Assembly (NCBI GenBank): GCA_039720395.1
Contig: CM077820.1
Location: forward strand, 12,113,848 to 12,177,847
DNA length: 64,000 bases
Source of the DNA: Liquidambar formosana
Lineage: Eukaryota; Streptophyta; Magnoliopsida; Saxifragales; Altingiaceae
Reading direction: 5' to 3'
Shown: positions 1 to 13,380 of the stretch, piece after piece
Layout: each line of letters opens with the position of its first letter
Numbering within the stretch: position 1 is the first letter of the stretch
The notes under the pieces: model-generated
Databases searched by the model: none
The model's input: only the letters and a program-made list of their open reading frames with translations
What the model was told of the DNA's origin: nothing
Position numbers and translations under genes: made by a program

Positions 1-16
1 TGTTTTATAATTTCAG

Positions 17-3000
17 GAATATTAGATATCTTGTCTGGGGATATGCCAAAGGGTAACAAGATTCAGATTAAGCATATTGAGGCACTGATTGAATTACATA
101 ATATGACGGGTATTTTTGCAAGGAATATTCAACACCTTTTTTCAGAATCTGATCTTAAGGTTTTATTGGATACACTAAAGGCAGTGCATTCTCCTTATGA
201 ATCATTTAAACAAGGGTAAGGAACTCTAAACTAAGCAAATCCGTAATTTTTTTCTTTTTGGTTTTCTTAATGAGTGCAAGGAGGCATTTCCAAATATTTA
301 TTGTTTGTGATGTGTGACTACCTATTCCTTGACTTGGGATTTGCTTTCTGTTTAATGTTACATAAAATTAAGTTCTGATTTATCTCCTTTAATCCCAAGA
401 GGCAGTTCTATTTATCCTGGTCATGTTTTCAGAATGTGACTAAGCAGGTAAATAATAATTCTTTGTGGCCCACCTTCAAGACAGAAATAGTGGACCTCTG
501 CTAATGAGAAATAGGAAACATGACTGAAAATTATGGAATAGCATGATGTAGGAAAACAATTTAAACATGACTGAGAAACTCAATGACAAACATTGTCGAA
601 ACAAATAGAAAGCATGTGGAAATTTAATCAGTTGGAAAAACGTTCTAAACCTACTTTGTAGACAAGTTTTGGGAAAGTATCTAAAAGGTTTCTTGGGAAT
701 GGAAATGGGTTTCTCTATATTTTGTAAACCAAGTTTCTCATTGATTTCATGTATATGGTAAGCCTGAATGGAGTTTATTTCATCATTATAAAACTACAAT
801 GATGTAAAGCAGCCCTCAAAGTGTGTGAAACCGAGATGTTATTATCAGTCATTCACTCCTATAATTTTATTATCACTTTATCTTTATGAAAGAAGTTGGG
901 ATTTTGTGGGTTTGCTTATGGTTGAAATTTTGGGTCAGAATTCACCCGTTAAAAAATAAATAAATAAATAAAAACCTCAACAGTATTTTCAAAGTTTGTC
1001 ATTCCCTATTAGATCAATATCTAGGACTTAATATGGGCTCATCACTAATTTATGATGACCGAAGAGACTATTGTACCTAGGTGTTGTGATACGCATGTTT
1101 TCACCCTAAAATTTCATATTTCAATATATTAATGTTTTAAAAGAGTTTTAGTGAAACATAGTAATTTTTTTAAATATGAATAAAATATATTATGGTGTTT
1201 TTAAGTTGTGTTTTTTCAATAGTTACTAGAATTCTTAATTTCTATTTAATAAATGTGCTTATAAAGCAAATGAAGTCAAACATTACAATTTTCAATTGTT
1301 CATACTTCACATGCTTTTGTAAAGGAAAATGATAATACACTCACTAATTTATCACCAAAAGAAATGTCATGGTTGATCTCACTTCCTCCATATCTGTATT
1401 GCCCTAGGAGCTATCTTCTTGTTCTCCCCACCCTTGTAGTAAGATGTAGTGGAAAATCTTGTAATTCCTGTCATCTTGTTGTTGCTCCATATAGTGCATT
1501 GGTGGAGAAGTGTGAGGATGGAATGAAATTTCACAAGCAGTAGCTTCTATCAATGGTGGATGGTAGTGAAGTTGCTCGATAATGAAAAAGGTGGTGGTGG
1601 CTTCAGTGGATAATTTGGTAGAGATGGGTAGTTTAATGGATGGTAACTCATATGGCTGTAACTACCTTGAACTGGTAAGTCTCCAAGTCCGGAGTCACTA
1701 AACTCATCACGGGTGTGTGTGTCAGTTCATCCTCAATCTACTCCCACCCTCAGTCTCACTTGTATGTCTAGGCATCGGAGGCAAACTTCTAGGAGGCTCA
1801 CAATGGTGCCTATGATATCTAACTCTAAGTTCATTAATATTCTAGTATCTAAACGAATTAAAAATAAGAATCTACCCTAGATCTATGATGTGTATGATCT
1901 ATGGATACTAATTTTGTACAAAGATGCCTTTTTATAGGTGATAAAATGGGAGAAAATGAGCAATATGCCTTTCTATGGGCGTAGAGGCCCATAATGGCTG
2001 TGATTTTTACTGAAAACCTTGTAACAGGCTATAATGGGTAATGGTGCCTTGGAATCTTGTTATGCTATTTACCGGCTGTTATTTTATTCACTGCACATGC
2101 TAAAATATAACTGGTGGGGTTATTGTGTTGGAGATGAATTTAGATTGCATTCATCATTTGCCTTAAAAAACCTTTAAGTTGGTTTTGTTTTTAGATTACT
2201 AGAAGACAGAAAAAGAAAGAAGGATGCAGGAAAATAATGAGAGAACTTGTACTATCTCTCCTTTTGATATAATTTATATTAAACTATGGAAAAGTACAAT
2301 AACACCCCTCAATAGAAATAAAATACCTCTCAACAGCTGTGAGTAATGATTTTGTCTGGTTTCAGGTACATATTTGGGTTAATTTCAATAAATAAAAAAA
2401 AAAGCGCATGTTTGGGTTGCAGTGAGACCAAACTGCAAGGTTCTGTTTTTAGGACTGGCCATTTGGCCATGGCATTTCATTTGGGTTTAAACTATGGAGA
2501 ATGTCGGCTATTTTCATTCTTAAATGTAATGTATAAATAATCAGCATTTCTCTTTTCCTTTGTGCTTATTTGGAGACACATACTGGTGCTTTCCATTAGA
2601 TGACATGCAATTTAATCCATGTTCTAGGTATGGACAGATGGAGCGCGTCATTCTCTCCTCTGAGATTGCCAGGATAGATCTTAGGGGAGCTGTTGCTCGG
2701 GGTGTGGGGGCCCAGGGAATTGAACTCAGTGAAACGGTACGAAGGATGGAGGAGTCAATTCCCCAAGTCATTGTACTTCTTGAAGCAGCTATAGAGAGGT
2801 GCATCAGCTTTACTGGTGGTTCTGAGGCCGATGAGCTGATTCATGCACTTGATGACATAATGTTACAATATATTTCTACTCTGCAAGAGACCCTAAAGTC
2901 ATTAAGAGTTGTATGTGGTGTGGATAGTACTAATGATGGTGTTGGTTCAAAGAGGGAAATGGGATTGGATAAGAAGGAAGGAACTCAAAATGTGCGCAAA

Positions 3001-6000
3001 GTCGACTCGATCTCAAATGAGGAGGAGTGGTCCATTGTCCAAGGTGCATTGCAGATCCTCACGGTTGCAGATTGTTTAACGAGCAGATCCTCAGTCTTTG
3101 AAGCTTCCTTGAGAGCTAGTCTTGCTAGACTGAGCACCAGCTTGTCTCTTTCAGTATTTGGTTCAAGTCTGGACCAAAACAGGTCACATTTGGCTAGTGA
3201 TGATGGAAATGAAGAATTATCTTCGGTGGGAAGGGCCGCATTGGATGTGGCAGCTGTGCGGCTCGTTGGTGTTCCCGAGAAGGCGCGGAAACTCTTTAAC
3301 CTTTTAGATCAGGTGAGACCAATATTCATTCCAAGTTTTTTTATTATTTCTTTTTTTTTTTTTTTTTCTCTTTTTGTAAAAAATTATGTTTTGCAGTTCT
3401 TTCTCCTTTTTTTTTTTGGGAGGGGGGGGGGGGGTCATAGCAGCAATCTCATATGATTATCAATCCTCGAAGTTTTATACTCAACTTAAAACATAATTTT
3501 GACCATCTTCATCCAAGAAGAAGTGGGAGAGATAATAAACTTGAGAAAACATTAATTTTCAAAGTAGTTAAATGACCTTTTGAGACTGTTTAGGCCTATT
3601 ACCCTTTCTTACTGCTGTATTTATGTTAATGCACTTTCCAATGATAAGTAAGCAAGGTATTTCTGGTCCTTTATACAGTTTCACATTGACTGTCCTGTTT
3701 GAAACTTTGACATTCCAATTTTTTCTTTAAGTGTAGTACAAATCATTGAGTTTGTTTTGTCCATATCATGAAATTAATACCATGGATATGGGTATTTTGG
3801 GAGATTGATTAAACTGAAGTCATTGACTTCTTTACTTGGACAATAATTTTGAAACGGCCCAAAATGGAAAGGAAGACAATCATATGAATGGAGGGAGTGT
3901 TAAACAACAATACACACACGAATAAAGTTGATAAGATAGTAGAAAAATATTATTATTTGTTACTTGTTGAAGAAGTCAAAACAATGCGCAAATGCAATCA
4001 AATTAAAAGTACTTTGAATAAAGTAGGTTTACACAAAAATTTCATGTTTAATCTGTATTTATGTATATCGTGTATGCAAGTAGTTGCTCTCAAATGAGGT
4101 GTTAATCAGTTGATAGTTCTAGCAGTTAAGCTGTCCGGGTTGGTCCAGGTTTGAAAACACTGGATTTGAGCTAAAAATTATAAGTAGTAGAAGTTTAGGA
4201 ACGATGACCAATTGGTTGAATGGTTTTGGGAACTTCCCCAAGTAGCCAATGCTTTTCTACATCCAATCTTTATGATAACTTTCTTTTATTATTTATGTTA
4301 AATTTGCAACTTATCCCATGTGGTGGTATATCTTTGTCATTCTTTGATAAAACACAGTACTTTTAACTGGGAATAAGAGAGTCTAAATCATTTTCTAGTT
4401 CTAACATAACCTAAATTCAACCCAGCAAAGCCTTAATCCAAACAATGTGAGGGTTATTTGGGAAAGCCAAAAGTCGGTGTAGGCATGCATGGTTCTCAAC
4501 CAAACTAGTATGACCATTTTTTTGTAACATTACAGTAGTCCACGTAAGAAGTACAAACACTTCTTTGAAGTTGTCAGTATCGGACACATGAACACCACAC
4601 TCCTCCAAAACGCCTCCAACATGACACCTCTCTTTTTGCATTTTTTTTTCTTATCCCATCTTCTATATGAACAAGTCAACTTGGATTTCTAAAAATGATA
4701 CAAAGGGATGTATTTTGAATGATGTACATGACGCTACATGATACTGTAAGGAATTGGTTTAGAAATTTTTTTTTTTTTGGTGCTTTTAAAGAGAAAAAAG
4801 GTTATCAAGCAAGGGTTCAAAAAGTGAGAAAGAAGTCAACATTTTGATTTGATGGGGATTTGTGGGTAATGGTTTAGATTTAGAATGTTCTTCTTTTCTC
4901 TCTAAACAACATAAAATTAATAGCCAAGTTGCAATTTAGAATCATTCAAAGTGTCAAACTACTTAAAAAATAGGGGATCAATTCGAGTTAGATTTAGCTT
5001 TGATGTAAACTATCTAGCTTGAGCTGCCTGTGAACCTGCCTGCCCCAAATCCTAGGATTCCTAGAAAGTCCTCAGGGTCGGCCAAATCAATCCTTTTCGT
5101 TTCCATTTATCTCTATGTAGGGCCATATCTCATGTTAAATCCTTGACTATTATGTCCTTTCTTTTTGTCTCTGACCACGTTCTTTCTGGCTTTCCTTTTA
5201 CCCTTTTGATGCCTTCATTTTGAATCTAATCATTCTTCATCTTTGGTGCATCTCATAGGTCTTCATCATATGATACTACCGTTCATGATTTTGCCTCATC
5301 TTGTCCTCAACTGGTGTCAGCTTTACCTTCTTATGGATGCATTCATTTCTTTTCTTATTATTTCCCCAATTTGTTTAGACTCATTCTATGAACATATTGT
5401 TTCTTAATTTCCCAACATTCTATACCATACAACATTGCTAGCCTCAGCTGTCTTGTAAAATTTGTACTTTAACTTGATAGGTATGCTACTATGCTTCTAT
5501 CACACAAAAGTTCAGACGCACTTTTCCACTTTCTAGTTCTAATGTATCTTTTATTATTATTATTTGATGTGTTTTTTTCTTTTCTTTTTTTTTTTTTGTT
5601 TGGGGGGGGGGGGGGGGGGGGGGGTGAAATGGGTAGTTTCACTAGTTGCCAGAATTATTTTATTTATATTTTAAAAAATGTGAGTGTCTGAAGTAAAGAT
5701 TTTACCTCCATATTATTATTTGATGTGTTTCATATGTCAACTAAAGCAGCCTAAGAAAATAGAAATCCAAGTTTGATCGAAGCTAGAGAATTATGAGCTT
5801 AATTTTCAGAGCAATCTATGCAGTTGATTCTGAATTAGATCCCATTCAAAACAGAACATCATAAACCATATTTTAGTATTTGTTCATTTCTTTCTGTTTT
5901 TTATTTCTCTATTTCTGAGATTGTCAATGACTGTTTTCTCTTTGGTTTTCTAATATTTCCTGTAGTTAGTATTCCTCCAAGTTTCCAACTTATGGTTTCC

Positions 6001-7179
6001 TTGTCCATTTGGTGTGCTTTTGTTCCCTTTGTATGTCCAACTCTTTCTTTAAATTAATGGAATGATTCTTTTATTGTCATGCAGTCTAAAGATCCCCGAT
6101 TTCATGCACTTCCACTTGCATCTCAAAGAGTTGCAGCATTTGCAGACATGGTGAATGAACTTGTCTATGATGTTCTCATCTCCAAAGTACGGCAACGCCT
6201 CAGCGATGTGTCTCGTTTACCAATCTGGTCTTCAGTAGAGGAGCCGAGTGCTTTCCCTCTCCCAAGCTTCAGTGCATATCCCCAGTCCTATGTGACCAGC
6301 GTTGGTGAATACCTTCTTACTTTACCCCAACAGTTGGAACCGCTTGCTGAGGGCATTGCTAACAGCGATGCCAACACTGATGAAGCCCAGTTCTTTGCAA
6401 CGGAGTGGATGTTCAAGGTGACCAACCTATACCTTTCAGGGGAAAGTCTTGAATCTGTGTGGTCAAACTTCTGTTAGCATCATCCTTTTTTATGGTAGTA
6501 GGCTTGCAAATTATAAGGACAGGACCTGGCAACAGAATGGTTTGAACTAAAATTTTTGGATGGTCATATGATTTTGGACCTTATTTTTACCATTCCATCT
6601 TTAGTGATGAACTTCTTGTTTAAAGTTCAAAAGGGTAATCTTTAAATCATGATCCAAAATCATCCGATCTTTATGATATGCAATAAAACCTGAGTTTGGG
6701 CCATACTGTGGCTTGTCCACCAAAAAACATTTACCAGTTATCCACCAAAGTGGGTTGGGCGCTCAGATGCAAGTGGTTGCCTAGACTTATTCAGAAGAAT
6801 ATATCTCCTCTTAGAACCATATTACCTCTATATGTTTTTTACACACAAACTAGCTAACACAGCCATTCTTTGTCTGTGGATGATACTTATATATTATAAG
6901 GTTGCGGAGGGTGCCACAGCTCTTTACATGGAGCAGCTGCGAGGGATTCAGTTTATAACAGATCGTGGAGCGCAACAGCTATCGGTTGATATTGAGTACT
7001 TGAGTAATGTGCTTTCTGCTCTATCAATGCCAATCCCTCCAATCCTGGCCACATTCCACACATGCCTTTCAACCCCAAGAGATCAGCTGAAGGATCTTGT
7101 AAAGTCAGATTCAGGAAACCAGCTTGATCTTCCGACAGCCAACCTTGTGTGTAAGATTCGCCGTGTGAATTTAGAATAA
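17..7179 (+). CDS. COG7: Conserved oligomeric Golgi complex subunit 7 (COG7), 3' half
   Basis: COG7 is a lobe B subunit of the COG tethering complex, which acts in retrograde transport between Golgi cisternae. Exons in the window: 17-215, 2628-3312, 6085-6417 and 6901-7179, ending in TAA; the phases join without a break. About 498 codons are present and the N-terminal part lies upstream of base 1. The product is soluble and rich in helices. I recognise it from blocks close to plant COG7, including [20 protein letters not shown] at the start of the second exon and the [20 protein letters not shown] stretch that opens the third. No signal peptide or membrane segment is seen. Intron 1 in the window is about 2.4 kb and intron 2 about 2.8 kb, both AT-rich. 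No stop interrupts the joined frame, so the gene looks functional. It converges on the GH17 locus downstream. Confidence 0.93.
216..2627 (+). other. COG7 intron (first in window)
   Basis: The intron starts with GTAAGG and ends with TTCTAG. It is AT-rich and I see no coding sequence or clear transposon ends in it. Confidence 0.8.
3313..6084 (+). other. COG7 intron with poly-G tracts and a MITE-like fragment
   Basis: The intron starts with GTGAGA and ends with ATGCAG. It holds a G13 run at 3422-3434 and a G23 run at 5602-5624, both just after T-rich tracts. At about 4,525-4,745 there is a diverged copy of the repeat seen complete at 22,761-23,092; both share a block close to ATACGAAGGGATGCATTTTG. 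Confidence 0.65.
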
Positions 7180-8570
7180 TGATTTTTATTTTTATTTTTA
7201 ATAATTTTTTTGCTCTCTTAATAGTATTTGATGTTGAAATTGAGTGTACAATCTAGGCGGATTCTAATTGATTAAATATTCCATGTTTTTATACATATAT
7301 GATACCTTTCTTATTTGCATACGAAGAGAATTCCCAATCTGATGTTTGCCGTGAAAAAGTGTATCTATCTGTATGCATCTTCCGCCATGCCATGCCATAT
7401 CCACTTTACCGTGGTTGCTTTTATATTATATAGTGTGATCCAAACTCTCAGGACTTCACCTCATGCCCTCAATCATACAAAAGAAACATCTGGTACAGTT
7501 CTGATATAATTCAGATTATTGAGTTATTTTCTCATAATTTTTTATTTGTTTTAAGTGTAATTATTTTCTCAGTAGGGTTAGCATATAAGTTGCAGAGATT
7601 TCTGCTTTGAAAATTTCCACGGGTCTGTTTGGACTTCGGAAAGAACACGAGGAAAATGAAACTGCTAAGAGTAAGAATTGACCCAGTGAAACAGAAAACC
7701 ACTGTACTTTGATATGGATAAAGGGTCTCTTTGATGACAAGGCTTTAAATAGCAGAATACAACATTGACATCATTATGGAACCTTTTGGTGGAGCATGTA
7801 AGTATTCAAACAAGAAATTGACCCAGTGAAAAAACAAAAAAACCACTGTTCTTTTGACTTCCCTTTAGCCCTTATCAACCAGATCCCTGTAGTTTGCTAC
7901 TATATCATTGACATGTCTGCATAAAAAATTAGGGGTAGCCACCATTACATTAGATGGGTCTGTCTCAGTGCATCATGTATGCTTAAAATAAGCCATGCTT
8001 ACTCGGTGCTAATTAGATGGTCTGTGGCCTTCTCTTGCTCTCCATGGTGCTTTCACTCGTGAAGTTAATTCGAACTTGTAATCTCAAGAGATAACTTGGT
8101 TTTGGTAATTACGTCTCAAGAAGTAAAAGGTACTCATTTCAACTCCTCGTACTCCCAAGAGACTAGTCATCCACTTAGGTTTTTCTGATTAATTATGCAC
8201 TCGAGGGGGTGGTGGCCCTGTTTGAGATTGAGGAATAGTCAAGCCATAGGTTTCGACACAAAATCATTGCAGATACTTTGCCAAGTCACACTAAATTGAT
8301 GGCAATTATTGCAATTAATAGAATAATTAACGAAAGCTATTCAAGTAAAGAACATGAAAATGAATCCAAGAAAAACTTTCGAACACATATTACTAAACCA
8401 AACAGAACTTGCAACCATTAATTTGAACTGATAAATTACTGCGGCATAATTGTCTTAAAAATAGTTAAATCCAAATTCATACTTAAAACATTTGAAATGA
8501 CAAATGTGAGCCATAAGTTCACATCCAACAATAATACTATATAGAAGTCTAGATTGTGTGCGAAGGCTGG
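7180..8570. other. Intergenic region between COG7 and the glucanase
   Basis: Two convergent genes end here, so it must hold both 3' UTRs and polyadenylation signals. It is AT-rich. I see no further gene or transposon with definable ends. Confidence 0.6.
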
Positions 8571-10164
8571 CTATTCCTTGGAAGAGAAATCGACATGATA
8601 GACCTCACTCATATCAGGGTAATACAGCCCAAAGTTCTGCTCAGCACCAGCAGGCTTGAGATTCTCGTTAAAAATAGCAAACAAGTAGGTCTCCACACTC
8701 TTCCCTGGCCTCTTTGGTGTTCCCATTCCACTTGAAACATGAGCCACCAAGTTGTTGACATAAGTTTGAGCATTGCCAATGGTCGTAAAATCTCCATTTC
8801 CAGCACTAGGCCATCCACTCTCTGACACGACGATGCCAACCGTCGCTCCACCGGCCTTCTCGAGGGCAGCATATGTGGCATCAACCATAGCATCAAAAAG
8901 ATTTGTGTATTTCAAATCCCCGTCCGTCATAGAATCGCCCTTTTGGTTGAATAGGGCGAAATCCAATCGAATATTTTTGGGATCACTTACGTGTGCAAAG
9001 TAAGGATACACATTAATCATCAGAGGACTTTGGTTATCTGCTAAAAATTTTGTAATGGGTCCCATAATGGCTGCGGCGGAGTCCGAAAATGCCCCACTCG
9101 AAGGAGGAGATGATACTCCTAGTACCTGCAAAGAAACGGCTGTAGTAACTTGTACGTTGAGGTTGGCAGCTTTCAATGCAGCATGTAGGTTTTGCATGGC
9201 ACCAAGTACGTATGCTGCTAATGGGCCTGGGATGACCTCGTTGCCAGCCGATATGTACGTGAATTTCACTGTCTCTGCATGTGGTACGACATGTGTGTTA
9301 ACCCATATTGTTGCTTGATTTCGATCAGTTGAAAGCTTGTTGGAGGTCTAGATTATGGACACCAAGAACGACTTCTAGGTCAGAACCCTTGAAGGCTTTC
9401 AAGACCTCAGGGTTCGGCTCGAAAATACGAACTTTCCGGATGTTTCTTGATCTCAGTAGGGCTGTGACTTTATCTGGAGTTGGAAGATTGTCACCCAATA
9501 GTCCATAGTTGACACCGATTCCTCCTTGAACTGCTTCATCAACCAAAATATACATAAAAAATTGACAAATTTTAAGTTAAAAGCCTTTCAAAAATGCTGT
9601 GTTTTGTAATTCTTTTTTTTTTTTTTTTGGTAAGTTGTTTTCCTACATGTTAGGTGGAGTTTGATGGTATTGCTTAGCAATTAGGTCTGGGGTTTAGGGC
9701 TAAGGCCACAGAAGTACGTTTGTACAACCTTTTAAGGTGGGAAATTTTAATATTTTTCATTTTGGCTCTATGATTATCGTGGGATATCCCGTATGTACTA
9801 TGAAGCATGAATATGGATACAATATAATACGGTGTTACAGCTATTCATGAAAAAATAGGATAACATAAGACGAGTACATTTAGAAATAATTAAGTAAATA
9901 CATTTATTGTATTGATTTGCTTAATTCATAAATAACAAACATGGATCAGAAGGTATATTAATATTCATGAAGCTTTACAAACTCATAAAAAAAAAAAGCA
10001 CAAGTCTATTTTCAATACATTCACCATGTCAGAATTTAGGAATACAAAATCAAGAGAAAATGAGGAAAAAAAAAATCACCTTTGTTTAGTATCAAGCCTC
10101 TAAGAGTGGGTCCAAGGAGGACGAGAGAGATGAAGGATAGAAAGAGAGAGCAAGGTGTATAGGT
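8571..10164 (-). pseudogene. Glucan endo-1,3-beta-glucosidase (GH17), apparently broken
   Basis: The family hydrolyses 1,3-beta-glucan (callose, fungal wall) in the apoplast. The main exon runs 9530 to 8571 and ends in TAG. It carries the GH17 hallmarks: GGIGVNYG near the start, AGNEVIPG with the acid/base Glu, and SESGWPSAG with the nucleophile Glu. A one-base frame change lies near 9,320-9,330: the first part hits TGA right after the codons for LQQAFN, and the expected continuation (DRNQATIWVN) is open one base further on. The first exon (10,080-10,164) has a hydrophobic signal-peptide-like stretch ending at a GT donor of matching phase. However, it is preceded in frame by TAA and has no ATG in any frame. 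Two independent defects suggest a pseudogene; a sequence error could explain one of them. No C-terminal CBM43 domain is present. Confidence 0.85.
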
Positions 10165-10221
10165 TTAACACTTTAATCTCGTAGGAGAGAGAGGAAGAGT
10201 GAGAAAGAAGAGTAGATTGAA

Positions 10222-10230
10222 ATATATATA
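10222..10230 (-). promoter_or_regulatory. TATA box of the GH17 locus
   Basis: On the minus strand a TATATATAT block lies about 60-140 bases upstream of the signal-peptide exon. A pyrimidine-rich stretch of the kind found in plant 5' UTRs follows it. The promoter core looks preserved even though the start codon is missing. Confidence 0.5.
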
Positions 10231-10239
10231 GAGAGACGA

Positions 10240-11929
10240 AATAGTGAGGCAAGAGAGGGAAACAGTGGTGGGGTTGGGCCCCCTTTTTACTCCCTTCGTC
10301 CCATTTTCCCTTCTAGATCTCCAATAATATTCATTGCAAAAAATCAAAGCATCCAATTATTTTACTTTCCTACCATATTACTTTGCTGCATTAAAATTCA
10401 CAACCAAAATACAATGGAATGACAATGCAATTGGATTAAGGGGATGCTATTAGAAATATAAAATTAAACAAGTGAGGTGTCACAAAGCCTTGTTTTTCCT
10501 TAATATGTGTGCACTTTGTCAAAGTGTTCAAACAAAGTGGGATAAAGGGTGTAAATGTTTTTGGAAGAATGACCAACGATGGGTCAAAATAAAAGTAATT
10601 CCAAATAAATAGTCAAACCTCTCTTATTCCATTTAAAATGATAGTAATGAACTTTAATACCCAAAAGAAGGAATTTATTATACACTATTTTATAATAACC
10701 ATTCTGCCTTCCTTATTATTTTTTTTATTTTTATCTCACCTAAATACTTTTCTCACATTAAACCTATCTCTTCTCTCTTAATTTAAAAGTGTCAAAACAT
10801 AATTTAAAAAAAACGATCATGTATATTTTGTTTCAACTAGAATAATAATTAATCTACATATTTGGATTTGAATTTATTTACTTATTTTATTTTTTCCAAT
10901 GGCTGGGTACATGAATTCAATTTAAATAATGCTTTTCAATAAGCAATGACCAAAATAAAAAATAAAAAATAAAAAATCATTTTTTTATTCTTTCTTAACA
11001 CATAGGATAAATATTAGGTAATTTTTATTTAATAAAGAGAGAGGAGGACAATCTGATAGGATTTGGGTAGAGTTAAAAAGAAAATTTTTTACTAAAATGG
11101 TATAATAGACATTTGACCCCAAATCCCCTCTTTTTGGAATTAAAATTCGTTGTTGCAACTTTGAAAGAAACATGAGAGTTTTAGATTTCATTTAAGGATT
11201 ACTTTTATTTTGACCCACTGTTTTGTCATTTTTCCTATTTTTGTTTTTTAATATTTATAGATTGACTTTAGTAATAATTAAAGTAACATAAAGCCATTTT
11301 TTTTTTATAATTATTTTAAAAAGTTACTATTTAGCCTCTATAATATTTAACATGTATCCTCGAGTGTCCCCATGTATTCTTCATGCAGCATCCAAGTATC
11401 CCCTACGTACTCTCAACGCATCCGTAAATTAAATTATAACTTTTAAACTTATATTTACAGATACCTAAAAGATGTATTCGATATGTGTCTCTAAGTATCC
11501 GAGTTTCATTCCAATACGCGATGTGATATGAGATACGTATGTTGTGGGTTTCATAGCATATATATAAATGGCTAGCCATCAAAAAGTCTTGTAATTTTGT
11601 ATTCTCTTTTCTATTTCCAGAGTATCACGTACATGATCATGTGCGAGTCATGAACTCATTTCTATGTTTTGGTTTGATTTTTTTGCATTTTTATTCTTTA
11701 TATTCCTTCATTGTTGATGTGTTTAGGAAACTATCCCTAGACTAGATGATCAATAGAAATAGACCTAGGTTAATCTATCTTCATGCTAACCAATATCTAA
11801 CAACTAAACAACTGTCTAGCAGTATAAAAAATAACCAAAAAAGATCGAAGAAGATCGAAGAAGAGATGGTCAACAAACCTGACTTGTAGACTGATGAAAC
11901 ATGCAACAAAAAATAAGAACAGGCATAGG
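10240..11929. other. AT-rich intergenic region
   Basis: There is no recognisable gene. A minus-strand ATG at about 11,937 opens a short hydrophobic signal-peptide-like stretch (MDRLCLFLFFVACFISLQV) followed by a possible GT donor. It sits at the edge of the tandem array and I found no continuation exon. Confidence 0.4.
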
Positions 11930-12935
11930 CGATCCATAATCAAACCCCTAACACTAGCAAAGTTTTTCTTCTTTCTTGGAATTGAGGAAGAGGTTGCAGT
12001 AAAGTTGACTACAACAATAACCCTAGAAAGATCTAATTTATAGAACAAATTCATTTGTTAGAACCTCCTCATTTTTCGCCTTAATTAAATGGTTTTCCTT
12101 ATTAATTAATTTTTTTTTAATAAGCAGAAGCGAAAACTGGAAATTATAATGTTCACAGATGGGAATAAAATCAATTATACTAGGAAAACCTTTCTATCCA
12201 TGTTTGGTACACTAGAAAAGTGTTTTTTTTTCTTTCTTGGAATTAAGGAAGAGGTTGCAGTAAAGTCCAACTACATGCAGCAATAACCCTAGAAAGATCT
12301 AATTTATAGAAGAACAAATTCATTTGTTAGAACTTCCTAATTTTGTCCCTTAATTAAAGATTTTTCCTTATCAATTAATTTTGTTTTAATAAGCAGAACC
12401 GAAAACTGGAGATTATAATGTTCACAAATGGGAATAAAATCAATTATATTAGGAAAACTTTTCTATCCATGTTTGGCGCACTAGAAAAGTTTTTTTTTTT
12501 CTTTTTCTTGGAAGGAAGAGGTTGCAGTAAAGTCAACTACACGCAGCAATAACCCTAGAAAGATCTAATTTATAGAAGAACAAATTCATTTGTCAGAACT
12601 TCCTAATTTTGTCCCTTTAATTAAATCGTTTTCCTTATCAATTAATTTTCTTTTAATAAGCAGAACCGAAAACTGGAATTATAATGTTCACAGATGGGAA
12701 TAAAATCAATTATATTAGGAAAACTTTTCTATCCATGTTTGGCACCCTAGAAAAGCTTTTTTTTTTCTTTCTTGGAAGGAAGAGGTTGTAGTAAAGTCAA
12801 CTACATGCAGCAAGCCAGCAATAACCCTAGAAAGGTTTAATTTATAGAAGAATAAATTCATTTGAACTTCCCAATTTTGTCCCTTAATTAAATGGTTTTC
12901 CCTCTTAAATTTTCTATCCATGTTTGGCTTCATTT
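11930..12935. repeat. Tandem array, about 265-bp unit, nearly four copies
   Basis: The anchor GGAAGAGGTTGCAG (one base changed in the last copy) occurs at 11986, 12247, 12514 and 12778, giving spacings of 261, 267 and 264 bases. Each unit also holds AATAACCCTAGAAAG, CAAATTCATTTG, a CTTAATTAAA block and AATAAGCAGAACCGAAAACT. The last unit loses part of its middle and runs into a partial copy of CTATCCATGTTTGGC. The array is not coding. Confidence 0.85.
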
Positions 12936-13372
12936 CGTGAATATCCCATCCAGTGTGGTCCAAGTTACACCTCACGTCAAAACAATATATGCAGTCTGAT
13001 TATTTTTATTTTTCCAAGAAAAATAAAATCAAGAATTAAAGATATAAAATAAGATGATCTATTGATTGATCTCTCCAACAATTTTAGAGTGCGCATGGAT
13101 GGATTTCAAATTTCATATGGTTCAGTCTATCGGTCCTTGAGATTAGTAGATAGGATCAAGATGGGGGGACAATATTTTATATAAGTTTTATATTATTTTC
13201 AATAATTACGTGTCATGTTCGTCAATTATCAAGTTGATTGCATATTCAAATTTGCATTACCTATAAAAAGGGGCCTTTTTTATTTATTTATTTATGTGAG
13301 ATGTGAGTTTATGCATTGGATGATGGCTAACTATATATGGGAATCTAAATATCTAATCAATGTGATATCTAA
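12936..13372. other. AT-rich spacer
   Basis: I see nothing definable between the tandem array and the hAT-like element. Confidence 0.5.
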
Positions 13373-13380
13373 CTAGGAAT

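Noticed and set aside
11865..11937. Signal-peptide exon of the GH17 gene
   Set aside because: Its donor is phase 2, while the GH17 main exon needs phase 1; the 10,080-10,164 exon fits instead.
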